Shown: positions 1 through 6,227 of the stretch, piece by piece
How positions within the stretch are numbered: position 1 is the stretch's first letter
Layout of the letters: each line of letters starts with the position of its first letter
DNA from: Clostridia bacterium
GTDB taxonomy: Bacteria; Bacillota; Clostridia; Oscillospirales; Acutalibacteraceae
NCBI GenBank assembly: GCA_900766945.1
Contig: CAAFXD010000154.1
Coordinates: forward strand, 1-6,361
Direction: 5' to 3'
Length of the DNA stretch: 6,361 nt
Notes under the pieces: generated by a model
What the model saw: the letters and a program-made list of their open reading frames with translations, nothing else
What the model was told of the DNA's origin: nothing
Database searches by the model: none
Program-made: the position numbers and the translations under genes

Positions 1-2
1 AT

Positions 3-1304
3 AACCCCGGTATCAACGCCGATATGCGTGACTATCAGCAGTATTACACCGGCGAGCGTATCGACGGTATGTTCGGCGCCGTCGGGATTATCGGCAGCTT
101 TATCGGTATGTTTACCGGTATGGTCCTGCCCGCGATTTACCAAAGTCTCGGCTTGCAGGATAACTATAATGTGATTGAGGTCGCCTCGTTCCGTGAGGAT
201 ATGTTTGAGGTGCTGATTATCGCGGCGGTTATCGGTGCATTTATGAATATGGTGCCGTATTTCTTCTACGATTTGACCGAAGTCAAACAGCGCGGTATTG
301 TGAAAGTGTTGAAAATCCGCGCGATGTTTGAGGATTACGGCAACGGTGCATTAAAAGACGAGGATTTGGTAGAGGCGATTGACTTAATCGACGAGGCAAA
401 CCGCCTGTATGCCGACCGTGTACATATGACCACCAAAGACGATGTGCAAAAAGCAAAGCATCTGCCCGACAACACGCCGGAAGAGCGCGCGTTCAAGAAA
501 GCGGAAATTGCGCGGCTGAAAAAAGCCTATCAGCAGTGCGAGGCGGAACGCAAACAAAAAATCCGCGATACCAAAGCCCGCGCAAAGCAAATGCCCGCTT
601 CCACGCCTGAGGAACAAGCGGCAAAGAAAGCGGCGAAAAAGGCGGCGCGCGCCGAGGTGCGTGCGTATAAACGCCTGAATGAGGATATTTCCGTCTGCGA
701 TTTCGTGATTGATGAAATGAATAAGTATTCCACCGTCCGTACCCAAATGCAATATGCACGCTATGTTGATTTGCAGGCGGCGGGTGTGGAGGCGATTCGT
801 AAGGCGGATAAATCCTTGCTCAAAGAGGCAAAGGCAATGCCCCGCACCACGCACGAAGAGCGTGTTTGCCGCAGCGATGCCATGGCGTTTGCACGGCTGA
901 TGCTGACCTGCCGCAAAAATATGGAGAAATTCTTTAAGAATAAAGAGGTCAAGGCGCCCGACGAATCGGTGCTTGCGGCGGCGGAGGAGATGCCCGAAGA
1001 GTCACTTTCTCAGCGTATCGCCAAGAAAAAGGCCGTTAAAGCGTATGTCAATGCAAAGTCGCAGTATGTGCGTTCGGTAAAGATTTTGTTGGACGCCGAG
1101 CGTATGATGAAAGAGTGTGAAAACTTTAAACACTTAGACGAAATCCGCGAACAGTATATGGAAGCAAAAGCCCGTGCAGACGAGGCATTTGCAAAGAAAA
1201 AAGCGGAAGCGGACCTTTTGGAAGAACAGCGTAAATCGGATATGGAGCGCCGCAAGCAGGAACGCCTTGCAAAGAAAGGAAAAGGGGGCGGCAAGAATGG
1301 CTAA
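3..1304 (+). CDS. GPH-family (MelB/XylP-like) sugar transporter, C-terminal part with long charged tail; 5' end outside window
   Basis: Seen: the frame is open from the window edge (first full codon at 3). The Met codon at 24 is internal, because the seven preceding residues, N-P-G-I-N-A-D, align with N-P-A-I-Q-A-D of the complete paralogue at 2596-5115. The visible part has 433 residues: the GPH loop motif ADMRDYQQYYTGER (about 6-19), two membrane helices (about 22-46 and 67-90; TM11 and TM12 of the fold), then a hydrophilic tail of about 340 residues rich in Lys, Ala, Glu and Arg. The tail holds four A-(K/E)-x-(M/L)-P elements, at nt 453, 582, 828 and 981. It ends in a Lys/Gly-rich terminus. 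Known: GPH proteins are 12-helix inner-membrane symporters for glycosides, pentoses or hexuronides, usually 450-500 residues; some carry a C-terminal EIIA domain, which this tail does not resemble. Inferred: sugar or glycoside transport, substrate unknown. The stop overlaps the start of the next gene, so the two form an operon. Confidence 0.85.
   Translation, partial: NPGINADMRDYQQYYTGERIDGMFGAVGIIGSFIGMFTGMVLPAIYQSLGLQDNYNVIEVASFREDMFEVLIIAAVIGAFMNMVPYFFYDLTEVKQRGIVKVLKIRAMFEDYGNGALKDEDLVEAIDLIDEANRLYADRVHMTTKDDVQKAKHLPDNTPEERAFKKAEIARLKKAYQQCEAERKQKIRDTKARAKQMPASTPEEQAAKKAAKKAARAEVRAYKRLNEDISVCDFVIDEMNKYSTVRTQMQYARYVDLQAAGVEAIRKADKSLLKEAKAMPRTTHEERVCRSDAMAFARLMLTCRKNMEKFFKNKEVKAPDESVLAAAEEMPEESLSQRIAKKKAVKAYVNAKSQYVRSVKILLDAERMMKECENFKHLDEIREQYMEAKARADEAFAKKKAEADLLEEQRKSDMERRKQERLAKKGKGGGKNG
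1284..1299 (+). promoter_or_regulatory. Ribosome binding site and start choice for the LRR lipoprotein gene
   Basis: A G-run at 1284-1288 (within AAAGGAAAAGGGGG) lies 8 bases before ATG 1297. The same frame is open further upstream to an ATG at 1174, but only from 1297 does the protein begin with a normal lipoprotein signal peptide (M-A-K-K, then a hydrophobic stretch, then C-G-C). The sequence between 1174 and 1297 also codes for the transporter tail in another frame. The start at 1297 overlaps the transporter stop (1302-1304) by 8 bases, which suggests translational coupling. Confidence 0.75.
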
Positions 1305-2346
1305 AAAGATAACATCTGTTTTGCTTGTATTGGTGCTCGCAGTGTCTGCGTTGTTTTGCGGGTGCTCAGAAGAAACGATTTTGAACGCCCTTTCCATTGA
1401 TACCGATACCTACGACCCCGCGACGGAAATGGTCGCCGAAGTGCTCGGCAAAACCGTATCGCAAACGGGTCTTGTCAGCGGGGAATTTACCTATTTGCTG
1501 TTTTCGGACGGCACCGCCGCCGTGACCGCTTGGAGCGGTACGGACGGTGCCCTCCGCATACCCGAAACGCTCGACGGGCACACGGTTGTGGCACTCGAAA
1601 ACAAAGCCCTTTATAAAGCGCAAATGACCGAACTTATTTTGCCCGACACGCTGGAAGCGGTCGGCAATTTCGCCGCGATGTACTGTGACAAACTCGAAAA
1701 AGTGACCTTTGGCAAAAATATTCGCAATATCGGCGTGAGTGCCTTTGAAAGCGAGGGTGACGATACCAAAAGCGAAGGCAAGGGTAGTTTAACCACTGTC
1801 GTTTGGAACGGCGCACCCGAAATCATTCGTGAAAAAGCATTTTATTATGCCGACAAGCTGACGGAAATCGCCTTGCCCGCAGGGGTGAAAACGATTGAGC
1901 TTTGGGCGTTTGCCAAATGCTTCTCCGCCGATAAAATCCTTTTGGGTGCGGGCTTGGAGACCATCGGCGACCACGCGTTCCTCAAATGCCGTGCCGTAAA
2001 AGAGATTTCTGTGCCGGGGACTTGCAAAACGGTGGAAACCAGCGCGTTTTATCAGTGCGTCTCTGCCGAAAAACTGACCATTGGCGAAGGCGTGGAAACT
2101 CTGCAAAAAGGTGCGTTTGAGGAGTGCAGTTCGTTAAAGAGCGTTACCGTGCCCGACAGCGTGCAGACGATGGAGCCTTACATTTTCTACAACTGCACAG
2201 CGCTTGAACCCTGCAAAATGGGTTCACCCGCTGTGATGAAAAAGGATATTTTCACGGGCGACCCCGCCGTGACCGTCATTGCCCCAGCCGGCAGCACAGC
2301 GGAAACCTATGCGGCGGAAAATAAACTTGCGTTTACCGCACGCTGA
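1297..2346 (+). CDS. BspA-type leucine-rich repeat (LRR_5) surface lipoprotein
   Basis: Seen: 349 residues. The signal peptide is K3-K4, then hydrophobic residues 8-20, then F-C-G-C, with Cys23 the likely lipidated residue (Phe at -3 is slightly atypical; Cys21 is the alternative). The opening F-T-Y-L-L-F-S-D-G-T (64-73) and L-R-I-P-E-T-L-D-G (86-94) are typical of the start of an LRR_5 domain. Repeats follow in strict 23-residue register from residues 122, 177, 200, 223, 246, 269 and 292, with one longer unit at 145-176. Most units read I-x-x-x-A-F-x-x-C-x-x-L-x-x-I-x-(L/V)-P-x-x-V. The end (A-P-A-G-S-T-A-E-T-Y, about 329-338) is the usual cap of these proteins. Known: BspA-type LRR proteins are surface or secreted proteins used in binding other molecules. 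Inferred: anchored on the outer face of the membrane, possibly a partner of the co-transcribed transporter; the ligand is unknown. No catalytic domain is visible. Confidence 0.88.
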   Translation: MAKKITSVLLVLVLAVSALFCGCSEETILNALSIDTDTYDPATEMVAEVLGKTVSQTGLVSGEFTYLLFSDGTAAVTAWSGTDGALRIPETLDGHTVVALENKALYKAQMTELILPDTLEAVGNFAAMYCDKLEKVTFGKNIRNIGVSAFESEGDDTKSEGKGSLTTVVWNGAPEIIREKAFYYADKLTEIALPAGVKTIELWAFAKCFSADKILLGAGLETIGDHAFLKCRAVKEISVPGTCKTVETSAFYQCVSAEKLTIGEGVETLQKGAFEECSSLKSVTVPDSVQTMEPYIFYNCTALEPCKMGSPAVMKKDIFTGDPAVTVIAPAGSTAETYAAENKLAFTAR

Positions 2347-2378
2347 GCCTGTATACATAAAAAATATATGATTTTTTT

Positions 2379-2408
2379 GCAGACCGACTTTTGCCGGTCT
2401 GCTTTTTT
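2379..2408 (+). terminator. Rho-independent terminator of the transporter-lipoprotein operon
   Basis: A perfect 8-bp stem, GCAGACCG (2379-2386) with CGGTCTGC (2395-2402), has an 8-base loop and is followed by six T (2403-2408). It begins 32 bases after the lipoprotein stop codon and is oriented for + strand transcription. Confidence 0.9.
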
Positions 2409-2424
2409 CTCACTTTTTTCCCTT

Positions 2425-2445
2425 TGCCGAAACAGACTTTCGGCA
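2425..2445. other. Second stem-loop downstream of the terminator
   Basis: A perfect 8-bp stem, TGCCGAAA (2425-2432) with TTTCGGCA (2438-2445), has the loop CAGAC. No T-run follows in either direction, so it is not a standard terminator. It may stabilise RNA that reads through, or have no function. Confidence 0.4.
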
Positions 2446-2492
2446 TTATTATGAATTCTTGACTTGCTTTTTTGTCGGTTTTCACAATTCTT

Positions 2493-2531
2493 TCCGTTTT
2501 GTCTGCTTTTTCGTAAAAAACGGATTTTTTT
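2493..2531 (+). terminator. Possible weak backup terminator before the second transporter promoter
   Basis: TCCGTTTT (2493-2500) can pair with AAAACGGA (2517-2524) across a 16-base loop, with seven T directly after (2525-2531). The stem is AT-rich and the loop is long, so the structure would be weak. It lies just upstream of the promoter at 2534, so it could only stop transcription arriving from further upstream. The surrounding stretch (2446-2531) is otherwise T-rich with no gene visible. Confidence 0.35.
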
Positions 2532-2545
2532 GGTTGAAGTAACCA
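2531..2545. promoter_or_regulatory. Candidate operator: inverted repeat over the -35 box
   Basis: TGGTT-GAAGT-AACCA is a perfect 5-bp inverted repeat with a 5-base centre, and it covers the -35 hexamer of the transporter promoter. A dimeric repressor bound here would block RNA polymerase. AraC-family proteins more often use direct repeats, so the regulator at 5258 is not clearly the one that would bind. The repeat is short enough to arise by chance. Confidence 0.35.
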
Positions 2546-2562
2546 TATTTTTGTGCTAAAAT
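2534..2562 (+). promoter_or_regulatory. Sigma-A promoter for the complete GPH transporter gene
   Basis: -35 TTGAAG (2534-2539), 17-base spacer, -10 TAAAAT (2557-2562), with an extended -10 TGC directly before it (2554-2556). Predicted transcription start is near 2569, giving a leader of about 27 bases before ATG 2596. That leader is too short for a riboswitch. The -35 lies inside the small inverted repeat at 2531-2545. Confidence 0.75.
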
Positions 2563-2583
2563 TATAAAGCTGTATAAAAATTT

Positions 2584-2598
2584 GGGAGGTTTACTATG
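2584..2598 (+). promoter_or_regulatory. Ribosome binding site of the complete GPH transporter gene
   Basis: GGGAGG (2584-2589) lies 6 bases before ATG 2596, a near-consensus Shine-Dalgarno sequence that supports this start. Confidence 0.85.
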
Positions 2599-5115
2599 AA
2601 TTTGGTTCAAAAGGCAAAAGACGGCGTTTCCAAAGTCCGTACATATTGGAAAACGCCGATGGCCGGTCGGTATATGAACTTCCGCGAAATCGCGGCATAT
2701 TCCGGCGGCGGTATCGGTGCATATATGATTATTACGCTTGGTACGGCGTGTCTTCTCGCGACAGGCAATACGCTGATTTCCAGTACCTTGGGCGTAGATG
2801 CAACCGATATGTATATTATGTATGTGATTGCGGTGCTTGCGAATATCCCGCTGACGGGTATCCGTGCAAATATCATCGACAATACGCGCAACAAAGCAGG
2901 TAAGTACCGTCCGTATATCGTTTCCATGGCGTTGCCCACGGCCATTATTTGTATTTTAATGGTGTGGTTCCCGTACAATAAGTTGGAAGCAATTGTCGGC
3001 ACAGGTACTTGGTTCGGTGAAACCCGCGCATATGTTGCAAAATGCGCCGTTATTATGGTGCTGAATTTGTTCCTGCATTTCTTCTATTACTTCTTCTATG
3101 ATGCGTATGAGAACTTAATTCATGTACTTTCCCCGAATACGCAGGAACGCGCCGATGTTGCGGCTGTTAAGAGCGTTGTGTACTCTTTGGCGCCCACCCT
3201 TGTAAACCTTTTTACCCCGATTATTGCGGCAAATGTGTTTCACACCAACTCCACCGATATTCGTGTTTACAGATTGCTGTATCCCATTCTTGCCGTGCTC
3301 GGTATTCTGCTTTGCATTGTGGTGTATAAATACACCGAGGAAAAAATCGTCCAGGCGAGAACCCATGTGGTGCAAATTAAATTTACGGATGCACTGCGTG
3401 AGGTGGCCAAGAATAAATACTTCTGGATTATCTCTTTGGCGGGTTGGATTGGCTTCTTGGAGTCCTCTTATGCCAATATTTTGAGCTGGCTTTACAACTA
3501 CGGCGGTGCTTGCTCCGGCAATGAATACGGCATTGTGGTTACGGTTTACGGTAACGCATCCCTTTGGGGTATGTTGCTTGCGCCTTTCTGCATTCGCAAA
3601 TGGGGCAAAAAATCCGTTTTGGTTGTAACGAACCTGTTTAATATCGCGTTTATTTTATTGATGCTTCCGTTTACCGCCGAAATTAGCCATATGACCATTT
3701 GGCTTGTGATGGGTTGCTTATATCTGAATGCCTTTATGGGCTCTTTTGCCCACATTCTCAATCCGGCTATCCAAGCGGATATTCGCGACTATCAGCAATA
3801 CAAAACCGGCGAGCGTATTGACGGTATGTTCTCTGCGGTTGCGACCATTGGTACGGTGATTGCGCTTGCGACTTCTTCGGTGCTCCCGATTATTTATGAA
3901 AAAGGCGGTATTACCAAAACGAATGCTGCGGTGGTTACCTCCAACCCCGAAATCCTGAACCGTATGCTCGGGGACGGAAAAACCGTTGGTACGATTTTGT
4001 CGGAGCAGCTGGCAAACGGGCAGGATAACTACAACAACGCATTTTCGGCATTGTATGACCCGAATATTTTAACCAGCCTTCTGCATGTGTTAATTATCGT
4101 TTCCGCAGTCGGCGCGTTGATGAATGTTGTCCCGTATTTCTGGTATGATTTTAATGAGAGAAAACAAAAGTCCGTTGTGCGCGTGTTGCAGGTTCGCGCC
4201 TTGTTTGAGGACTACGGCAACGACGCCTTGGATGACGGCAAATTGGTCGAAGCAATTGACTTAATCCGCAATGCCCGTGAAACCGCGGCACTTGCACCCA
4301 AAGAAGTCGGCAAAAAAGACTATAAATCCATCAAAGACAAGGCACAGCGCAAAGCCGCGAAGAAGGCATACCGCGAGGCGCTGGCGCTTAATGAGGAAAT
4401 CGAAGTTTCCAAATTTGTTTGTGAAGAACTTGATAAATTCTCCACCAACCTTGTGCAACATCAGCTTTCGGTTTACAAAAAGGTATACGACGCGGGTCTT
4501 ACCGGACTTCGCGCGACCGACATGGCAGATTTGCGTGCTGAGCTTGCCGCGGCAAAAGCCATGCCTAAGACCAATGAAAACGAAAAAGAATTGCGGAAAT
4601 TTGCGATTGAAGTTGCCAAAAAGAAAATCAGCTCGCGTAAAGCGATTGATAAGTATTTCAAAGACGGCGCGGACTTCTCGAAACCTGATTTTGCCGTTTT
4701 GGAAGGCTATTTTGCCGCCGAAGACGAATGCGATGAAAAGCTGAAAGCGCTGTATGTTGAGTTAAGACTTGCGAAAAAAGCGCATGATTCCGCAAAAGCA
4801 AAAGAACTCAAAGCGGAAATTGATGCCGAGCAAGTGAAACGCAAACAGGCGCGGAAAGACTCCAAAGCCGAAATGGACAGACACGCGTATTTCAACCGTG
4901 CCGCAAAACCGTATTTGGATGCGGAAAAACTCATCAAGCAGCAGGAAAATTACAGTCACTTCGACGAAATTGCCGCAATGTATGATGAAGCCAAGGTTCG
5001 TCATGAAGCCGCTATGGCAGAAGCCACCGCAGAAGCGGCACGCTTAAAAGCGGAAGAAGACGCCCTGAACGCGAAAATCAAAGCGGAAAAAGCCGCCAAG
5101 AAAAAACGCAAATAA
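2596..5115 (+). CDS. GPH-family (MelB/XylP-like) sugar transporter with ~320-residue charged C-terminal extension
   Basis: Seen: 839 residues. Twelve hydrophobic segments lie at roughly 36-58, 70-90, 106-127, 146-168, 190-214, 225-245, 274-298, 310-332, 340-358, 365-388, 408-434 and 490-515. GPH signatures are the TM2-3 loop D95-x-x-R-x-K-x-G-K-x-R-P106 and the TM10-11 motif ADIRDYQQYKTGER (394-407). From about 520 the protein turns hydrophilic and Lys/Ala/Glu-rich up to the end, K-A-A-K-K-K-R-K. Known: GPH transporters are usually 450-500 residues and carry glycosides, pentoses or hexuronides with H+ or Na+. Inferred: sugar uptake, substrate unknown. Odd points: the tail is not an EIIA domain; MelB Asp55 and Asp59 align with N83 and T87; the TM11-12 loop is about 35 residues longer than in the paralogue at 3-1304. 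It has its own promoter and terminator, so it is probably transcribed alone. The family call is firm; the transport mechanism is not. Confidence 0.9.
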   Translation: MNLVQKAKDGVSKVRTYWKTPMAGRYMNFREIAAYSGGGIGAYMIITLGTACLLATGNTLISSTLGVDATDMYIMYVIAVLANIPLTGIRANIIDNTRNKAGKYRPYIVSMALPTAIICILMVWFPYNKLEAIVGTGTWFGETRAYVAKCAVIMVLNLFLHFFYYFFYDAYENLIHVLSPNTQERADVAAVKSVVYSLAPTLVNLFTPIIAANVFHTNSTDIRVYRLLYPILAVLGILLCIVVYKYTEEKIVQARTHVVQIKFTDALREVAKNKYFWIISLAGWIGFLESSYANILSWLYNYGGACSGNEYGIVVTVYGNASLWGMLLAPFCIRKWGKKSVLVVTNLFNIAFILLMLPFTAEISHMTIWLVMGCLYLNAFMGSFAHILNPAIQADIRDYQQYKTGERIDGMFSAVATIGTVIALATSSVLPIIYEKGGITKTNAAVVTSNPEILNRMLGDGKTVGTILSEQLANGQDNYNNAFSALYDPNILTSLLHVLIIVSAVGALMNVVPYFWYDFNERKQKSVVRVLQVRALFEDYGNDALDDGKLVEAIDLIRNARETAALAPKEVGKKDYKSIKDKAQRKAAKKAYREALALNEEIEVSKFVCEELDKFSTNLVQHQLSVYKKVYDAGLTGLRATDMADLRAELAAAKAMPKTNENEKELRKFAIEVAKKKISSRKAIDKYFKDGADFSKPDFAVLEGYFAAEDECDEKLKALYVELRLAKKAHDSAKAKELKAEIDAEQVKRKQARKDSKAEMDRHAYFNRAAKPYLDAEKLIKQQENYSHFDEIAAMYDEAKVRHEAAMAEATAEAARLKAEEDALNAKIKAEKAAKKKRK

Positions 5116-5127
5116 TTCCCTGTAACC

Positions 5128-5170
5128 AAAGCGGGCATTTTACTTTATTTGTAAAATACCCGCTTTTTTT
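5128..5170 (+). terminator. Strong Rho-independent terminator after the GPH transporter
   Basis: AAAGCGGG (5128-5135) pairs with CCCGCTTT (5159-5166). After one C/A mismatch the stem continues as ATTTTAC (5137-5143) with GTAAAAT (5151-5157), closing a 7-base loop TTTATTT. A T-run extends to 5170. It begins 12 bases after the stop codon and separates the transporter transcript from the regulator gene. Confidence 0.93.
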
Positions 5171-5191
5171 GCGTTTTTTGTGCGTTAAACC

Positions 5192-5220
5192 TTGAAAAAT
5201 CCACCGAAATATGGTAATCT
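5192..5220 (+). promoter_or_regulatory. Sigma-A promoter of the AraC-family regulator gene
   Basis: -35 TTGAAA (5192-5197), 17-base spacer, -10 TAATCT (5215-5220), with an extended -10 TGG (5212-5214). Predicted transcription start is near 5227, about 31 bases before the GTG start. The spacer contains AAATATGGT (5207-5215), the exact reverse complement of ACCATATTT (2542-2550) in the spacer of the transporter promoter, so it may be a shared binding site. Confidence 0.7.
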
Positions 5221-5241
5221 ATTCAAATAAAAGCAAATCAA

Positions 5242-5260
5242 AAAGGGGGTGCTCGGTGTG
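5242..5260 (+). promoter_or_regulatory. Ribosome binding site and GTG start choice for the AraC-family gene
   Basis: AAAGGGGG (5242-5249) lies 8 bases before GTG 5258. The frame is also open from a GTG at 5249, but that codon overlaps the Shine-Dalgarno sequence itself and so cannot use it. No ATG lies in frame before the conserved domain. Confidence 0.7.
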
Positions 5261-6088
5261 GAAAATGCTTGCCAAATCAAACTGAATAATGTAAAATTCA
5301 ACGATTTTCGGCTTTGCTATTGCGGCTATGAGGAATGCGAACCCGGGCACAGCTTCGGCCCCGCTGTAAAAAATCACTATGTTCTGCACTATGTGTTAAG
5401 CGGAAAAGGCGAGTTTTCCGTCAACAATCAGCATTACACCATTACAAAAGGCGAGGCCTTTTTGATTGAGCCGAATGTACGCGCGTATTATAAAGCCGAT
5501 ACGGAAAATCCGTGGACCTATCTTTGGGTCGGCTTTGACGGCGACCATGCTGAGGAATACCTGCGCGAAATGAAGTTATTGGGCGCGAAAAAGCCCGTCT
5601 TTTCTATTACCAAAGGCATTGAACTGAAACAAATCGTGATGGAAATGCTCAAACACAATACCTTGGGCATTGAAAATGAGTTTGCCTTGCAAGGGCTTTT
5701 GTGCAAATTCTTTTCGATTGTTTCGTCCGAAGTTACGCGGCGCGGCAAAAAGGCAGAGGACGACAGCAAGCAGAATTATTACATCAAAAAATCGATTGAA
5801 TTTATCCGTGACAATTATTCCAACGGCATCAATGTGTCGGATATTTCCGAATATGTCGGCTTAAACCGCAGTTATCTGTTCACGCTGTTTCAAGACCATT
5901 TGGGCATTTCTCCGCAAAAATATTTGAGCAACTTCCGCTTGGAGCGCGCCTGTGAGCTTTTAAAAGCCACCAATTATTCAATTGAGGATATTTCCTATTC
6001 CTGCGGCTACCGCGACCCGCTGGTGTTCTCGAAAGCGTTTAAAAAACTGTACGGCGTATCGCCGCTCAAATATCGTAAGGATTGCTGA
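5258..6088 (+). CDS. AraC-family transcriptional regulator (sugar-responsive type)
   Basis: Seen: 276 residues from GTG 5258. The N-terminal cupin-like sensor domain (about 17-97) contains Y-C-G-Y-E-E-C-E-P-G-H-S-F-G-P, then L-H-Y-V-L-S-G-K-G, then E-A-F-L-I-E-P, then P-W-T-Y-L-W-V-G-F. This is the pattern I associate with MsmR/RafR-like regulators. A helical linker follows (about 120-172). The C-terminal AraC DNA-binding domain (about 175-274) has a first helix-turn-helix at N-V-S-D-I-S-E-Y-V-G-L-N-R-S-Y-L (about 192-207). The second is at S-I-E-D-I-S-Y-S-C-G-Y (about 241-251), followed by the signature F-S-K-A-F-K-K-L-Y-G-V-S-P-L-K-Y-R. Known: this architecture binds a sugar or derivative in the N-domain and usually activates uptake and hydrolase genes. 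Inferred: it controls the transporter at 2596 and possibly its own gene. The length is normal and both domains are intact; the ligand cannot be told from sequence. Confidence 0.92.
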   Translation: MENACQIKLNNVKFNDFRLCYCGYEECEPGHSFGPAVKNHYVLHYVLSGKGEFSVNNQHYTITKGEAFLIEPNVRAYYKADTENPWTYLWVGFDGDHAEEYLREMKLLGAKKPVFSITKGIELKQIVMEMLKHNTLGIENEFALQGLLCKFFSIVSSEVTRRGKKAEDDSKQNYYIKKSIEFIRDNYSNGINVSDISEYVGLNRSYLFTLFQDHLGISPQKYLSNFRLERACELLKATNYSIEDISYSCGYRDPLVFSKAFKKLYGVSPLKYRKDC

Positions 6089-6158
6089 ATAGAAATCGAT
6101 TGTTGCGCCTGATAATTCGACTTCTGCAAGGACACGAACATCTGTTGTATATAAAACC

Positions 6159-6184
6159 AAAAGCCGCCGAACCGGCGGCTTTTT
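6159..6184 (+). terminator. Rho-independent terminator of the AraC-family gene
   Basis: AAAAGCCGCC (6159-6168) pairs with GGCGGCTTTT (6174-6183) around a short loop GAACC, with a T-run continuing to 6184 and more T after CC. It lies about 70 bases after the stop codon; the 70 bases between (6089-6158) show no gene or clear motif. Confidence 0.92.
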
Positions 6185-6227
6185 CCTTTTTGTACGCGTG
6201 ATGAATTTGTAATATAAATTTGGGTTT

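Noticed and set aside
24..26. ATG at 24 as the start of the first gene
   Set aside because: The frame is open to the window edge, and the residues before this Met align with the interior of the paralogous transporter, so the gene is truncated by the window rather than starting here.
384..854. Minus-strand open frame of 156 codons inside the first transporter
   Set aside because: It is a shadow of the Lys/Ala-rich + strand coding region; the composition and lack of domain features fit an antisense artefact.
1174..1296. Longer start for the LRR lipoprotein at 1174
   Set aside because: It would place 41 basic residues before an intact lipoprotein signal peptide and overlap the transporter by 131 bases; the start at 1297 has a better ribosome binding site position.
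2459..2488. Second promoter: TTGACT (2459-2464) with CACAAT (2483-2488)
   Set aside because: The -10 is poor with an 18-base spacer, and transcripts would meet the hairpin and T-run at 2493-2531; the promoter at 2534 explains the gene better.
2307..2546. Minus-strand open frame of 79 codons across the intergenic region
   Set aside because: It runs through the terminator hairpins and T-rich tracts, giving a Lys/Arg-rich product with no recognisable domain and no clear ribosome binding site.
2347..2595. A riboswitch or attenuator upstream of the second transporter
   Set aside because: The predicted transcript leader is only about 27 bases, and the hairpins lie upstream of the promoter. No known riboswitch core was recognised.
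4271..4744. Plus-strand open frame of 157 codons inside the transporter tail
   Set aside because: It is a shifted-frame shadow of the tail coding sequence, and the real frame continues through it without interruption.
4153..5115. EIIA (PTS) domain on the transporter C-terminus, as in LacS
   Set aside because: The tail is a Lys/Ala/Glu-rich helical sequence without the beta-rich EIIA pattern or its phosphorylated His region.
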